Shown: positions 32,197-46,324 of the stretch, one piece after another
Numbering within the stretch: position 1 is the stretch's first letter
How the letters are laid out: the number at the start of each line of letters is the position of its first letter
Source of the DNA: Vitis vinifera
Taxonomy: Eukaryota > Streptophyta > Magnoliopsida > Vitales > Vitaceae
Direction of reading: 5' to 3'
Assembly: GCF_030704535.1 (NCBI RefSeq)
Contig: NC_081807.1
Coordinates: 3,079,001-3,143,000, forward strand
Length of the DNA stretch: 64,000 nt
Made by a program: the position numbers and the translations under genes
Notes under the pieces: model-generated
Told to the model about the DNA's origin: nothing
Seen by the model: only the letters and a program-made list of their open reading frames with translations
Databases searched by the model: none

Positions 32197-35100
32197 TCGC
32201 ACCCTAACTTATCCACGTCGTTACTTGACTTTGATCCTTTGAATTGAATTGCACCATAAAATATGTTTTCAGCAATTACTAAATATGAATAACAATATTC
32301 ATAAAAACCGTTAATTCTCTTTAAATATCATTAATTTTCCATGCGCAATATTCATGAAAATCATTAATTCTAGTTAAATACCGTTAATTTTTCATGCACG
32401 ATAACATTTTTCTTATAGTATGTATGATTTGATATGATTTGTTACAATTTTTTTTATTTTTCTATTAATTAAATCAACATTATGACAATTTTTTTTTAAT
32501 GAAAATTCATGAGATTATGATTATGTAAAGAAAAATATTAATTTTTCATTTTACAAATACTTGGTAAGGAAAATATTTAAATAAATACAAATAACATTAT
32601 AAATTTTTAAATTTTAATTTATAAAATGGAAAATAATTTCAAATATTAATAAAAATAGGAGCAAGTTTGACAAGAGTGGGGTTCCAATTGAAGTATACAA
32701 TTTTCTAAAATAATTATATTTGTATGATATTTAAAATAGTGAACAAATTTTAAATGTGAACAAAATTAATGTTATGTAAGTGAAGAAAGATGATATAAAA
32801 ATTTTAAAATTTATTTTTACTAATTACTTTTAAAAATTATTTATTTAAAACAGATTTGAAAATTAAAGAATTTTAAAATAGTAGTGAATTAATGTTGCTT
32901 CCCTTCTTTTTTTATTATTATTTTTAGTTTTGATGTTATTGTATTATTATTATTGTTGTTGTTGTTGTTTTTATTAGCAAAAATTCATTTTCACTATTAC
33001 TTTTGGAAATTATTTATTTAAAATTTAGAGAATTTTCATTGACCTAAAATAGTTTAAAGTGTCGTTTGTTCTTTTCATATTTTACTTAAAGTAATTTGCT
33101 TTCATAATTTAATTAGTTTATTTATTTATTTTTTTTTACTTTTTATTTATTTCTTAAATTTTTTTATATTAAAATATTTGATTTTTTTTAATCCAAACAA
33201 AAAATAATATAGTGATTTTTCTTTATTTCTTAATATTCGATATAAATAAAATATTAAAAAAACAAGTAACTTACTATACTACTTAACGTTATTAAATATT
33301 ATTTAGTTTTAAGTTTTATTTAAAATTAAGTCAAAAAAACAAACGCAACCTATCAACCATGAGCTCCATGAATAATATCCATACATATATATTTATATAT
33401 ATTAAAAAAAATATTCAAATGTACCTTTTTTCAGTAATAATAATGAAAAAAATTTATCATAACATTTATAAAGAAGAATTATATTTTTATTTTAATAAGA
33501 TTTAAAACATTTTATATAGTCAACCTTAATAAATATAAATGGACAATAATTTAGAAAAAGGATTAACTCAAAGTATGCATTTTTTTTTCTTGCGATTGAT
33601 ACGAAACTATATCATCATAGTGATTTAAGAAAATTTGGCTAATTTTATTATTATCATGATCAAACCTTAATTGCCATGATGAATGCTCAATGTCTAATCT
33701 CATTTTGGCATATGTAAAACAAAATTATAATCGAGGATTATTATACTAAATGTCCCACTTTAAACATGATTATGAATAACATAATTTGAAAGTTGAATGA
33801 TTATAATTGTCGGGAAGTGTTTCAAAATTCTAATTAGTGTAGATTCATTTTTATAAAAAAATATTGTATATAATATTTCTTAAGTTGATATATTATTGTA
33901 ACATGATTTTTCCTTATACAATAAAGAATATTATTATAAATATTTTTAGAAATATTTTAGGTCATGAACTAAAAAAGTCATGAGATAAAGATGAACCTGT
34001 AAAGACTATACGAAGTGAATAAACATGTGAGGAATAATAGAAGGTACTTGATAGAATAAGAGGATTTGTGGTAAGGTATGAATACAAAAAATGGGAAAAA
34101 ATGGAATGTTTCGGGAATCCAATAGTTATATCTAATTATGTTTTCTATAATGTTATAGTTTTGTCTTCTACAATATTTTATATTATATAGTAAAATGATT
34201 ATCTCTCATCTGTTGACATAGGACATGATTGGTCGAACCACGTTTTATCTTTATGTTCTTAATTAAAGATATTTGCATCAAACCTTTTATCACACAAAAA
34301 AACGAAAAATGGGGGCTCCGAGGTGATCAAATGAGGTTCTAGTATGAACCATAAATGATGCCAACAACGTTATCAGAACCGCTCTTTTACGATTGCCGTC
34401 ATCCCATATCCAACTGCCTCAAAAAGACACGTCACCTCAAAAATGTACTACAAAAAAGTGATCAATGTATAAGGAATATAACCATACTCTAAAAAACTTT
34501 AAGAGTACAATACAAGCCTCCAACACAAGCAGTGTCTTTCCTTAAACACGTGGCAGTGCACAGATGGCCTAGGAGTGAAGGACATTTATTTCCCAATAAT
34601 GGTCCTTTTTCAATAATGATGATACTATCAGTCTTCAATAATCATATTGAAATAATAAAATCTTTTTTTTATCACAAAATTGCTTTAAGAGAGAATAATG
34701 TTTGTTATTTTGATAGGATTTAAATTATTTTAGTTAGTAAATCATAGTAAATAAAATAATAACTTGGAAAAAAAATTGTCTAATTTGTTCTCTATAAGCT
34801 TAATTTGCTGTTTGTACTAAACCATTGCAGAAAATTATCAGCTTCAACTCAAATCATGTTGGGCTTGGATGGAAGTTCTAGCAATCCAAATTTCTTGTTA
34901 TTATTATTATTTGATAATTTGTTGATTTAATAACATGAATAATCTAATATTCAAATTATTTATTAAATAAATGAAAAATTCACTTGCTTTCTTATTATTA
35001 TTTTTTCTCTAGTCTAGATTCAACTTGATCAAACTTGAACATACGAATACTAATTTGATTTTAGCCGAACTTAAAAATTTTTAAGCATTAAAAAGACTAT

Positions 35101-36900
35101 AAATATTTTTTAGAATTACTGTAAAAAAAACACTCTTAAAATCCATTTGATAATGATTATAAGAAATACTTTTAGTTTAAAAAATATTTTTTTTAAAAAA
35201 AATTGGATATTGGCAAAATTTAGAAACGCTTTTAAAAATCTAAAAAAATCAATTGTAATGTTTATTCCTTGACAATGTTTTTACTTAAAAGTATTTTTAG
35301 TAAAAATGTTTCTAAGAAAAAACACTTCAACTATTTTTTTAACATTATAAGTGATTTTTAAAAACGTTTCTTAAATTTTACCAAACACTTAGAACCTGTT
35401 TGGCAACGAGTTTAAAAAATATTTCTAACCTTTTTGACATTTGAAAATTTTTATCATTCAAATTGTTAAAAATACTAAAATCGTTTCTTAAAATCATTAT
35501 CAAACACACTTTTAATTTTTTTTCAAAAACATTTTTTTTATACTAAAAACATTTCTCACAATCACTATAAAACGACCTAATAGTGTTTTTATTTTTTTTC
35601 CAAAAACACTTCAAGATACAATAATTTTACCAAAAACACTTGGAGTAGAATCATTATCAAACACACTTTGAAAATCCATGTGACAATAATTATGAGAAAC
35701 GCTTTTAAAAAATGTTCTTATAAATAAATTAAAAAGTATTTAACAAAATTTAATAAATATTTTAAAATTTTTGAAAAAAATACTTGTAGTGTTGAAAATT
35801 ACTTATAGTGTTTTTTTTGAGAAACACTTGATCAATTATTTTTTTTTTGAAACACTTTCACTAAAAATACTTCAAATAAAAATCTTACCAAACACAATCT
35901 TTAAAAAATAAATTCTAATTAAGGTTAGACACGAGGTAAGCATCGACTTGGGTCGAAGTTTTGAGAAATGAAAATTATGTTATATTTGTATTTGATAGTA
36001 ATTATAAAAAACATTTTTAATCTTTATAATACTTAAATGATAAAAAATTTTAAGTGTTAAAAATATGAAAAGTGATTTTTAAGATCACATGTTGTTAAGT
36101 GGACTACTAAGTTTTCGTGGGAGTTATATCCTAAATTATAATAACCTATTTTACATTCCCTACCTTCCACTTAGATTAATTTACACATTATATCATTTGA
36201 TATTGATTTATTGTTTTATCTCATGTCATAACGCACAAAACTTCCAATAATGTTATAACTCACAAACTTTCAAGTGTCATTTCATTGATAAGACATCAAA
36301 TCTTACTAATAGCAAGACAATCTAGTTAAAGCTACTTTGATAGAAGAAATGATTGGATTCAATTTATTCAATAATCGGAATGGCGGCATAGCTTTAAACG
36401 ATAGAGCAAAAAAAAAAAAAAAAAGCTCAAGAGGTTAGGATATACAAATTTATTTAAATACACATCAAATATATGATAAAATGATTATATAGCTTAACGA
36501 TAATCAACCATTGAAAGGATTAAACAAAAAAGTATTTTAATCTGTAAATATCGCGACTTAGATCCTTATAATTTTTTGTCAAAATTTTAAGGGGCGTTTG
36601 TCTCCCTATGTACTAATCGTTATATTATTATTAACTTAAATTTGATCGATGAGAAGTAAAATTAATTTTAAATAAATTTAATATGATTCAATTTTTCTAT
36701 CATATATATCGTTGATGCTATAAAATGAGCTTGTATTTTATTTTTGTTATATTTTTTTAATAATAATAAACAATTTGAAAGAATCGAGTTGACCGCTAGA
36801 ACTAGTGGTCTTAAATATCCTTACTCTTCAATTATATATATCCAAATAGGGGCATAAGGTTGATTTTTAATCCTTGTGGGTCTTGGAAAATCGGGCTTGA
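32197..36900. other. AT-rich intergenic region
   Basis: No gene is visible over about 4.7 kb. Composition is extremely AT-rich. A short higher-complexity patch at 34300-34520 is unassigned. The only structure I can support is the group of degenerate repeats at 35.1-36.0 kb. Confidence 0.5.
35090..35960. repeat. cluster of degenerate MITE-like repeats
   Basis: Phrases such as aatcattatcaaacacactt, its inverse tttgataatgattataagaa, gaaacacttt and accaaacac recur in both orientations across the block. The stretch cttagaacctgtttggcaac at about 35388 resembles a hAT-type MITE end. Borders and copy number cannot be set by eye. Confidence 0.5.
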
Positions 36901-37298
36901 CATGAAGTAGAAAAAGCACTTTAGGAGAAAGCCAAAGGGTTGGGTGGGGAGAGAGATGCTTTGAAGCACGTGAAATTAATCAAATTTCCAAGTGGAAAAG
37001 GCTTATTAAAGACGCCATCCAAACACCATCTTATAATAATAGAATTTAATTTCTTCACTGCATCGACGGAGAGAGAGAGAGAGATAAGAGGTCTTCTCCT
37101 TTATTGGCGCCGCTGAGCCGCCCTTTGATCGACCGCGACACCCTAGATTCCGCACCCATTTCTCACGTTCGGGTTCGATTCTCCACAAACCAACCCACCC
37201 ACCCACCCAAAGACCCAATAACTCTTTCTCACATCTCATGCCACAACACCCACCTTCCACTTCAACCTCAACTTCACCCATCTGCTGTCTCTCCTCCA

Positions 37299-40200
37299 AT
37301 GGCCTCTCATCAACGCTCTCCTGCAATAAAGGTGCTCAAATCTTTCCAACAGCACTTCATAATTTCGTCCGTCCTTTTATTTTCTTGTATTTTTGGGTCT
37401 AAATTTTGAGTTTTTGTGCAGGGCGCGAAGGTTTTGATGGTAGGGGCGGGGGGAATAGGGTGCGAGCTTCTCAAGACTCTAGCCCTTTCTGGGTTTGAAG
37501 ATATTCATATTGTAAGTGTGCCAGTTGGGTTCCTTGTTTTTTTTCCTGATGAATTTGTTTTTGTTAATTAGGTTTCTGTAGCTTTTGTGTTTGTGGAGGG
37601 TTGCTAGGGTTTTTGTGAGATTTAGGGTTTAAAGACTGATTTAGTGTTCAGTTCGTTGTTTGGTGTGTTGGGTTTAGTGGTCATAAGGGTCTGTTTGACT
37701 ATGGGAAAATTTTTTTTAATTGGATTTTGATGTTTCGCTTGGGTGCTGGAAAAATGTAGGAAGGTAAATGAAAGTAGATTCTTACCTTTTTTTTTTCCCC
37801 TTTTGGGAACCTGAGAAAACCAGAACTTCAACTCAAATCAACCTAATTCAGCTATATGGTCTAGGTATTGGGCACGAAGATATACATATCTAAGCATTTC
37901 GGTTGGCTATTTAATGAATAAATTTATATTAATTGGGTTTTAGTAATTTTCTATTGATCGTCTGTTTGGGTTTTGTATGAATTTTAGGGTTTAAAGAGTG
38001 TGGCCTAGTGCTCAGTTGGAAGTTTTGTCACCCAAGGGTCTGTTTGACTGTTAAGGGAGCCTTTGGTTTGTTAATGCTTTCTCTGGGTGCTGGGGAAAGG
38101 TAGGAAAATAAATCAAAGTGAGGTTTCAGGTATTTTTCCAAGACCTAAGAAACCAGGACCTCAATTTAACTAGAGCACTTCAGCTATTTTGTTTGGCATC
38201 TGAGTTTGAAATAATTCATACTGTATGCATTTTAGTTGGTTAAAGTAATGAATGAACTTTTGTTAATCAAGTTTAGTATGTTTAGTGTGTTGTAGGGTTC
38301 AAACAGTAATTTAGTGTTTGATTCAAAGTTTGATGTGCTGAGTTTGAAGTGTTTAGTTGTTCTTAAGGCTCTGTTAACCCTGGGAAAGTATTTTATGGGA
38401 AGTATTATGTTTTTAATTGTTGTGTTTGGGTGCTGGGTAAAGGTAGTAAAATAAATTTATTCCAAGAGGAAACCAGAACCTCAACCAAACTCAGCGTACT
38501 TCAGCTAGTTGGTCTAGGTATTGGATTCCATCATATTCATATTATACAATTATCATTTTGTTAATTTAATGAATTAATTTTTATTAATTGAGCTTTGGCA
38601 ATTTTGTATTAAACTGATTTGCCAGGATTTTTTTTAGAGTTTTAGGGTTTAAACAGTGTGATTTAATGTTTAAGTCCACGCTTGATGTTGGCTTGAAGGG
38701 CTTAGTGGTCCTAAGTGTGTGGTTTGACCCTATGGAAAAATGTCTTATGTGAAACTTTGATTTGTTTAATGCTTTGTTTGGGTGCCAATAAAAGGTATGA
38801 AGATAAATGAAATTCATATTGTAAGTATTGGATTTTTTACTCATTTGGAACCTGCGAAAACCAGAACCTGAATTCAACTACCTTAACTCAGCTATTTGGT
38901 TTAGGTAGATTTTCCCTTCTTTCTCTCACAGCCAGAATTGCATTGTAGATTTCTTTTCTTTCTCTAGAATTCGTTGAATGATAATGAAAAGAGGGTTTTC
39001 ATCAATTTCTTCCTTTCTCCATAAGTCACATGGCAATCCGAAAAGTTCTACTGCAAGGATGGAGTGAGTGCAATTCCTGATTTTATTTTTTGTTACCGGA
39101 TAAAACTTTTGTTTAAGATAATTCTCTTTTGAAAAGAATAAAATTTCAGAAATGGGAAGATGTGATACCATTGTTTTGGTCATGGCTCTAGGATTAGAAT
39201 TGTTTTTGGAACAGAGTTAAATTTGATAGTGACAGAAGCATGATAGCGATGGTGGAGGAATAGGCTTTCATAGGCAATGGAGTGGTGATGGTCCAGGAGT
39301 GCTGACTACCCGTTGGAGAGGGGGTCAGGGTTTGGGGCAGTGGTTGTTTGGGTTGCTGGAGTAGGGGCTGTGGCAGTGGGCCCTTTTGGAAGAGAGGAGT
39401 GCTGAAAATATGACTGTGAAGTGGGGAGAATGTGGGGGTGCGAGAAGCAGTTGTTTGCTTGCTGGGTTAGGGATCATGGCTTTTAGCCCCTAGAAAGGCT
39501 GATATTGGGGTTGGCTTTGCAATGGTGTCAGACACAGAGAAGGCAAGGGTGCTAGTGCTATGAAATGTTAGAACAGTTGAGTATTGATATTTTGGAGGTT
39601 GTGGTAGAGTTCTAGAGGTGGTGAGTTGCTTGAGGTAGTGGTGAGATGTGGTGGCAACTAGGGAAGCAGTTGTGTGGACATGATATGTGGTTGATGTTTC
39701 AGTGATGCTATCTATGTGTTGTGGTGACAGCTGCTATGATATTGACATGTTCTTAGAGTTGGTAAGGGGCTTGTGGTTATGGTGGCTATGTCTTCTAGGA
39801 GCCCAAGCTATGGTAATGGTCTTAGCATAGGTTGTTTGAAGTGTTGCTTCTTAATGGTGATCAAAGTTTTTAAAAGCGAAAGTGTGATGCGAGTCGTAAG
39901 CCTTGAAGCGTTGAGGCATAAGCATTTTGAAACCCTAATTTTTATGATTAATAAATATGTAAAAATAATTACATAAATAATTTTAAATAAATTGCATAAT
40001 TATTTTAGAACATAAGAGAATTTTTTTAAAATTAAATATTAGCATAACTAATTATTAAGATAAATATAAAGACCTAATTATTCATATAATTTTACAACTT
40101 TCCATTAGAAAAAAAAGAAAAAAAAATGATGAAAGGTGAGAGTGGAAATTGGACACACTAGTAAGGGGAGGTAAGTGGTCATGTGGTCAAACTAAAAGCA

Positions 40201-41944
40201 ATAAAACAAGATGTAAAAATGCGGTCATGGTGGAGAAGGTGTGGTGGTGGAGATCTAAAAACAATAAAACAATATCTTGGCGTCCTCCCCCCCTCCCCCC
40301 CATACCTCACAAAAAAAAAAAAAAAAAAAAAAGGTCAGGTCGTGGTGGGGAAGGTGTGGATTGAGAAGAAAGTAGAAAGGATTAAGGAGAAAGGAAAGGG
40401 GCGAGACGGAGAAGGTCCCATCAGATGAGAGTGTGTTGCTGAAGTGAGAAGCCACGATTGTGAGGTAAAGGTTTCACAAATCTAGGATTAGGGTTTTTCT
40501 TCCATTTCCTGTTTCTATTCTCAAGTCTCACTCACTCTCTATGGTATTTTCGTGTTAAAATGATGATATCTTCTTCAAGTTTTGTTTTTTAACATGACCA
40601 CCTGAGTTACAAAGGTCCACAGAGGTGTATGCCTCACTCCTGGGTGCATAAAAGGTGCATCCAATGCATGCCCTAGCCACACCTCACTGTGAAAGGCGTG
40701 CGCCTTTCTGGAGTTCCACTTTTTCTTCAACACCTCAAGGTGTTTTTGCCCCGCCTCACTGTGAAAGGTGTACGCCTTTTTAGAGTTTCACTTTTTTCAT
40801 CAATGCCTCAAGGTGTTTTTGTCACACCTCACCCTGAGGTGCGCCTGAAAAATGCCTTTGAAAACCTTGATGGTGGTATCATGTTTTACTTATTAGCTAG
40901 CATTTCTAGTTACAAAGCCTATCCGTTTGATCTTCCCAACTCCCTAAAGGAATTTATTTTTTTTGGAGTAGCATTTGAAAATATATTGTTCTCCATTTCC
41001 TGTGACATCACCTTGTCAATGTGGGTTTAAGTATGATGCTGTGGAATTTTCTTTAGTTTGTGCTACAAATGTACTGTTGCACACTGTTCTTTCTTTGAGT
41101 TTTTGCTTCGTTTTTATGATTATTAATCTGTTTGTTGGTATCCATATGCAGATTGACATGGACACTATAGAAGTGAGTAACCTTAATAGACAGTTTTTAT
41201 TTCGGCAATCACATGTTGGGCAATCGAAGGCCAAGGTGAGTATATTTATTTGCACTTTTCGTCCTCAGCTTGCATGGGAGTTTTTCTGTTGTACAATCTA
41301 TTTCATCAATTTATCAATTAGGTTGCTCGGGATGCAGTCTTAAGATTTAGGCCTCATATAAGCATTACGTCATATCATGCAAATGTCAAGGACCCTGACT
41401 TCAATGTGGACTTCTTTAAGCAATTTAATGTTGTTCTCAATGGTCTTGACAATTTAGACGCGAGGCGACATGTGAACCGCCTTTGCTTGGCATCTGATGT
41501 ACCTTTGGTTGAAAGTGGAACAACTGGGTTCCTTGGACAGGTGATGATATGCTGTTGTTAGTTGTTTCTTTGAATTATTTATTCTTAATGGAATCAAAAT
41601 TACTTATGTTGATTGAGTATGCATAATGTTGATTATGAATGCATGCATATTTGATTATGGAGATCTGTATATAAATTTTCAGCTTAATATATATACATAC
41701 ATACGCACATACACAAATACACATATACATACATATATGCATGTGAACTGCTGTTTGTAAAAAAGGGAATTTTTTTTTTCTGTTATTTTATCTACCAATA
41801 AGTTACCAAAGAGCTAACAGATAGTTTGGAGATCAGGACGCATTTTTAAGATCAAAGCTTCCTCAGCAGTTGGCTATGAATCACATCTATAACATTCATT
41901 TCTTCTGGATTTATTTTATAACATCAAAATTGTAAAATCTCCCT

Positions 41945-42035
<91 letters not shown>

Positions 42036-45000
42036 ATCTAATTGTGCCAATTTAATTAATGGCTCTGCTATCCTTGTTTTCTATAAGCTTACATTTGTGA
42101 TATGGCATATTATGTACTGATATGTGTATATGGTTCTTATAGTGATTTTATTTGGCCAACTTATGGGAAGCAGGTTACTGTACATGTGAAGGGTAAAACA
42201 GAGTGCTATGAGTGCCAGCCAAAGCCCACTCCAAAGACATATCCCGTCTGTACTATTACTAGTACCCCATCCAAGGTACTGTAATGCAAGTTGTTTTATT
42301 TGGAAATTTGAATCTTTTGATTGACAATATTTTATTGTGAATGAAAGCCTTTACTTTTCACCAGAAAGTGCATGGAAACTTGCATTTTCACTTCTTGTAA
42401 TGTCATGGTCACTGATGATCATTTTGGGGGTTCATTTCATGAACATGAAGGCAAAATATATTAAAAGATAATTTTAAATGGAGGTGGTTCAAAGTAGGAA
42501 ATATGATGCTTGATTCACATTATAATTGTCAAGTCAACTTTTGCTCAACATTAGCCCCAAGTTTATGATGATTGTTTGTACTTTTGCAGTTTGTACATTG
42601 CATTGTATGGGCAAAAGACCTACTTTTTGCGAAGTTATTTGGAGACAAGAATCAGGAAAATGACCTAAATGCGCGTTCTAGTAATGCTGCCAGCTCATCA
42701 CAGCAAGCAGAGGATGTTTTTGAACGTCAAAATGATGAAGGCATTGATGAATATGCAAAGCGAATATATGATCATGTGTTTGGTTATAACATTGGAGTTG
42801 CTTTATCTAATGAAGAGACTTGGAAAAACCGTAATAGACCAAAGCCCTTATATAGCAGAGATGTCTTTCCTGAGGAACCAAGTCAACAGAATGGAAATAT
42901 GGATAAAAATTGTGCAACTGATGATCCATTATCAGTGTCTGCCATGGCATCTCTGGGTCTGAAGAATCCACAGGATATATGGAGCCTCCTAGAAAATTCA
43001 AGAATCTTTCTTGAGGCTCTCAAACTATTTTTTGGGAAGAGAGAGAAGGTTTGTCCAGTTCCCCATGCTTTTGAAGAAGGTTGAATTCAGCCATTGGATT
43101 TCTCTCAATCGCTTACATTTTCTCTTTCTGATCAACACTGATGATCTGTTTCTCAAATATTTTGTCAGGAGATCGGAAACCTGAGTTTCGATAAAGATGA
43201 TCAGTTGGCTGTAGAATTTGTTACTGCTGCAGCGAATATCCGTGCTGCTTCTTTTGGGATTCCATTGCATAGCCTTTTTGAAGCAAAAGGTATCGCTGGG
43301 AATATTGTGCACGCTGTTGCAACAACAAATGCTGTTATTGCTGGCTTGATTGTGATTGAGGCAATTAAGGTGCTGCAAAGGGATGCAAACAACTACAGGT
43401 ATGCCCTATATCGTTCATCTATTCTACCTGTCTTTTTATTTCCAAGTGATTTTGATAAATTCTGAAAATTTCTCTGTATTTCATATTGTTAGGGATGGCA
43501 AGGAATTATTTCTGAAGTAGTTCTTGATGTGTATTAATGGCACTGTTTGTTGGTCTAGGATAGTCTGTTTGCATTGAATACCGTTTACTTTGCATGTATT
43601 GCCCACTAGCACTTGCTTGTTGCTGTGCTGATGCTGCTGAAACTTGACAAGATGCTTGTATTAAGATTCTGAGCTCAATAAGTGGCTGATAGTGTGAGCA
43701 TCAACTTGAAAAGATGTATGACTTTTGACACTTACATAAAAAAGGAGAAAAAAAAGGCGTAAAGAATGGAAAAAAACCATCTCCCAAGGGCATGTACATT
43801 TTATTGGGTTTATTTAGCGCTAGTGGTCTGTTCCTTGTAGTGATGCTCAAATTCCAAGATATATGCAACTTGCCAATACCATGATAAATTCCATTCATTA
43901 TATTTCTTATTCATTTTTATTATTGTATTATTTTATTTTTAGTAAATTAGATTGAAAGGATTCTATTTCTAAAAGTAATTACAGTATGCCCTCCAAAGTT
44001 TCATTGTATTTCTTGGGGCAAATGTCCTCTGATCTGATCTGAATATCTACATAGGATGACATATTGTCTTGAACATCCATCGAGAAAGATGCTTCTTATG
44101 CCAGTGGAACCATTTGAACCTAACAAATCCTGCTATGTTTGTTCTGAGGTATGTTTAATATCCTTTCCCCTGAATTTGTCCCAATAATATATTCTAGTCA
44201 ATACCTATATTCTGATAACATGCAAAATGATTGCAAGTAGACACCTTTATTGCTCGAAGTTAATACTCACCGCTCAAAGTTACGGGACTTCGTTGAAAAG
44301 ATTGTTAAGGCCAAGCTTGGCATGAATTGTCCATTGATTATGCATGGACCAGCTCTTCTTTATGAAGTTGGTGATGATCTTGATAAAGATATGGCAGCCA
44401 ATTATGCTGCAAACCTTGAGAAGGTATATTTCTTCTTCTTTGTTTTATATGGTATTGATTTGCTTGGGACCTTCTGAAATCAATTAGCTGATTTACAATG
44501 TTGTTTATATGCTCTCCTTTTTCTTTATCAGGTGCTATCTGAGCTTCCTTCTCCAGTTACTGGTGGGACTATGCTCACAGTTGAAGACCTTCAACAGGAG
44601 TTTACATGCAATATTAATATTAAGCATAGGTTTGCCTTCACACTCAATTGAACTTCATTGTGTTTGAACTTCCATAGATATGTTAAAAGATCTGTCATTG
44701 CTCTCTCAAAGGATTAGAATAAAACAAATTTGGTGATATGATAGATTGTACATGTGTCACCCATTGAATATTTGAAGAATTTGGTTTGCAACTTCATGCA
44801 AAATATATTTGTTTAGATCATACAACCTTCTTTTCTTAAACAAGGAAAAAAAAGAGATAAACCCAGTTTGATATACCATGTGATAGGGCTGTTAACTATT
44901 ATTTTGTTGCTATTTGCTATATTTGCTCCACTACATAAATTCCAAGCACATTTCCTTTTTCACAGAGAGGAATTTGATGAGGAGAAGGAGCCTGATGGCA

Positions 45001-45278
45001 TGCTACTTTCTGGATGGACACAAGCTCCTAGAGTAGAAAAGGATGACAATAAGACTGTGGGCAACGGTGGGAGCAGTACATCGAATGCATCGTCTGCAAT
45101 GCCAGTGGAGGCTGAAGAGGATGATGACATAGAGTTCGTTCCCACTGGGAAGAAAAGAAAAGTGGGTGAGATTTCCAAGGCCACCAATCCAAATCTTTCT
45201 GATGTTGCTGATGATGATGTTCTTGTCATGCTTGATGGTGAGAATTTGGACATCAACAAGAAGAAAAAGTTGCAATAG
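37299..45278 (+). CDS. SAE2: SUMO-activating enzyme subunit 2, 11 exons
   Basis: Exons: 37299-37331, 37422-37511, 41152-41235, 41322-41540, 42174-42275, 42590-43048, 43169-43398, 44055-44148, 44241-44423, 44532-44629 and 44966-45278. They total 1,905 nt, or 634 aa, close to other plant SAE2/UBA2 proteins. The protein is the catalytic large subunit of the nuclear SUMO E1 and works with SAE1 to adenylate SUMO, bind it as a thioester and pass it to SCE1. Visible features are the ATP-binding GAGGIG loop (residues 19-24), zinc cysteines C153/C156 and C432/C435, the catalytic Cys168 in [11 protein letters not shown], a ubiquitin-fold domain after about 440, and a basic signal GKKRKVG near the C-terminus. 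All junctions are GT-AG and in phase. Intron 2 is 3.6 kb and repeat-rich. Confidence 0.97.
37486..38907 (+). repeat. tandem array of about 310-360-bp units in SAE2 intron 2
   Basis: Anchors 'agggtttaaa(g/c)a' occur near 37624, 37985, 38295 and 38644. Between them, each unit repeats a 'gggtgctgg..aaaggtagg' block, an 'aaccagaacctcaa..ctcagctatttggtctaggtattgg' block and a 'gttaatt..atgaat' block. The first unit overlaps the end of exon 2. Copies are diverged by substitutions and small indels. Confidence 0.75.
39857..40872. mobile_element. 1-kb MITE-like element in SAE2 intron 2
   Basis: The left end atcaaagtttttaaaagcg and the right end, reverse complemented (atcaaggttttcaaaggca), are inverted repeats. 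The interior has the 'aagccttgaagcgttgaggc' and 'cctcaaggtg' motifs in opposing orientation and a tandem duplication at 40682-40820 (cctcactgtgaaaggcgtgcgcctttct, twice). It is non-coding, about 1 kb, and likely a DNA-transposon derivative. Target duplications are unclear. Confidence 0.6.
41939..42032. repeat. (CT)n(AT)n compound microsatellite in SAE2 intron 4
   Basis: About 26 CT units are followed by about 20 AT units, the longest simple repeat in the window. Confidence 0.95.
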
Positions 45279-46324
45279 ATCTTTGTTGGAGTTGGTTGTG
45301 GAGGGGTTCTCATACTCTAATTTTGTACCATTAGGAGAAAATGGTGATTCTTTTCTGCTCATAACTCTGGAATTGTCATTTTTAGGCGCCAAACTTTAGT
45401 CTTTTGCTTAAGTTAGATACAAGTAATTGTTTTTTGCCACTTATTGTTCCAAAGTGTAGCAACAATGTGTATTCTTCCTAACCTAATTTAATAGGGTCAG
45501 TGTGACTAGAATTTGAATGTTATAATGTGTTGGAAACACTTGTAAGCTGATTGGAAATCAGTGAATGAACTAATGGTGTTAGATTTGTGCAAGCTACTCA
45601 TCAGAGCTGTTTTCGAACAATGAACTTGAAGGGGAACCATTCCCAAATCTTTCTATCCTATACACCAAAGCATTAATCCAGGTTATCTAAATTGTTCCAA
45701 ATCATCAAGTAGCCTGCAAGATATAATTTCACTTAATTTGAATCAATTTTTTTTTTTTGGACTACTCAGTTGCAGGTCCCCACCCAGAACACCATATTTT
45801 GGAAAATAGGTTCGTATCTCTCTGGTGAAAGGTAGTCTTGAGTTTCTTGCAGCCACGCCTGTTCCAGTGTTTCTGCTTGTTGAATTTGAGCTCTTATATT
45901 GTGATCGAGCTGCAGTGTTGGGAAAATCCCTTTGATGGTTCATGGGGTGTGGAACGATTATGTTAGACTCCAGCATATGCATGTGCATTAGCCCTCCAAA
46001 GGGCTCTCTCTAGGCTTTCCTGGCTTCAAATTTTGTTCTGAATTGCTGCTTTTACTCCCCTTTTATCCCCTGCTCTCAGATCTTGGCACTTCAAATCTAG
46101 CAGTTGAACTGGCTATGGAATTGGGTAATCTCATAAATTGTTCAATTGCTCATCATTTCAGATTCCTGTTGACATTTACATTACCAAACAATCTACCATG
46201 TTTTGATATGGAGCCAAAACTCCAGACTCTACTCATTCTCTTCTACATGGATCTATGTAGAATGATGAGAAACTCGCTAAAGATTTCTGATAGGGATTAC
46301 ATCCTTCCATTAATGCTCAAAGTT
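45279..46324. other. SAE2 3' flank and OXS3-like gene 3' flank
   Basis: The first 250 bases probably hold the SAE2 3' UTR. A minus-strand 81-codon frame at 45988-45743 (NTGTGVAARNSRLPFTREIR, then YFPKYGVLGGDLQL) looks mildly protein-like. It could be an alternative 3' exon of the OXS3-like gene, but it lacks clear splice support. Confidence 0.35.
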
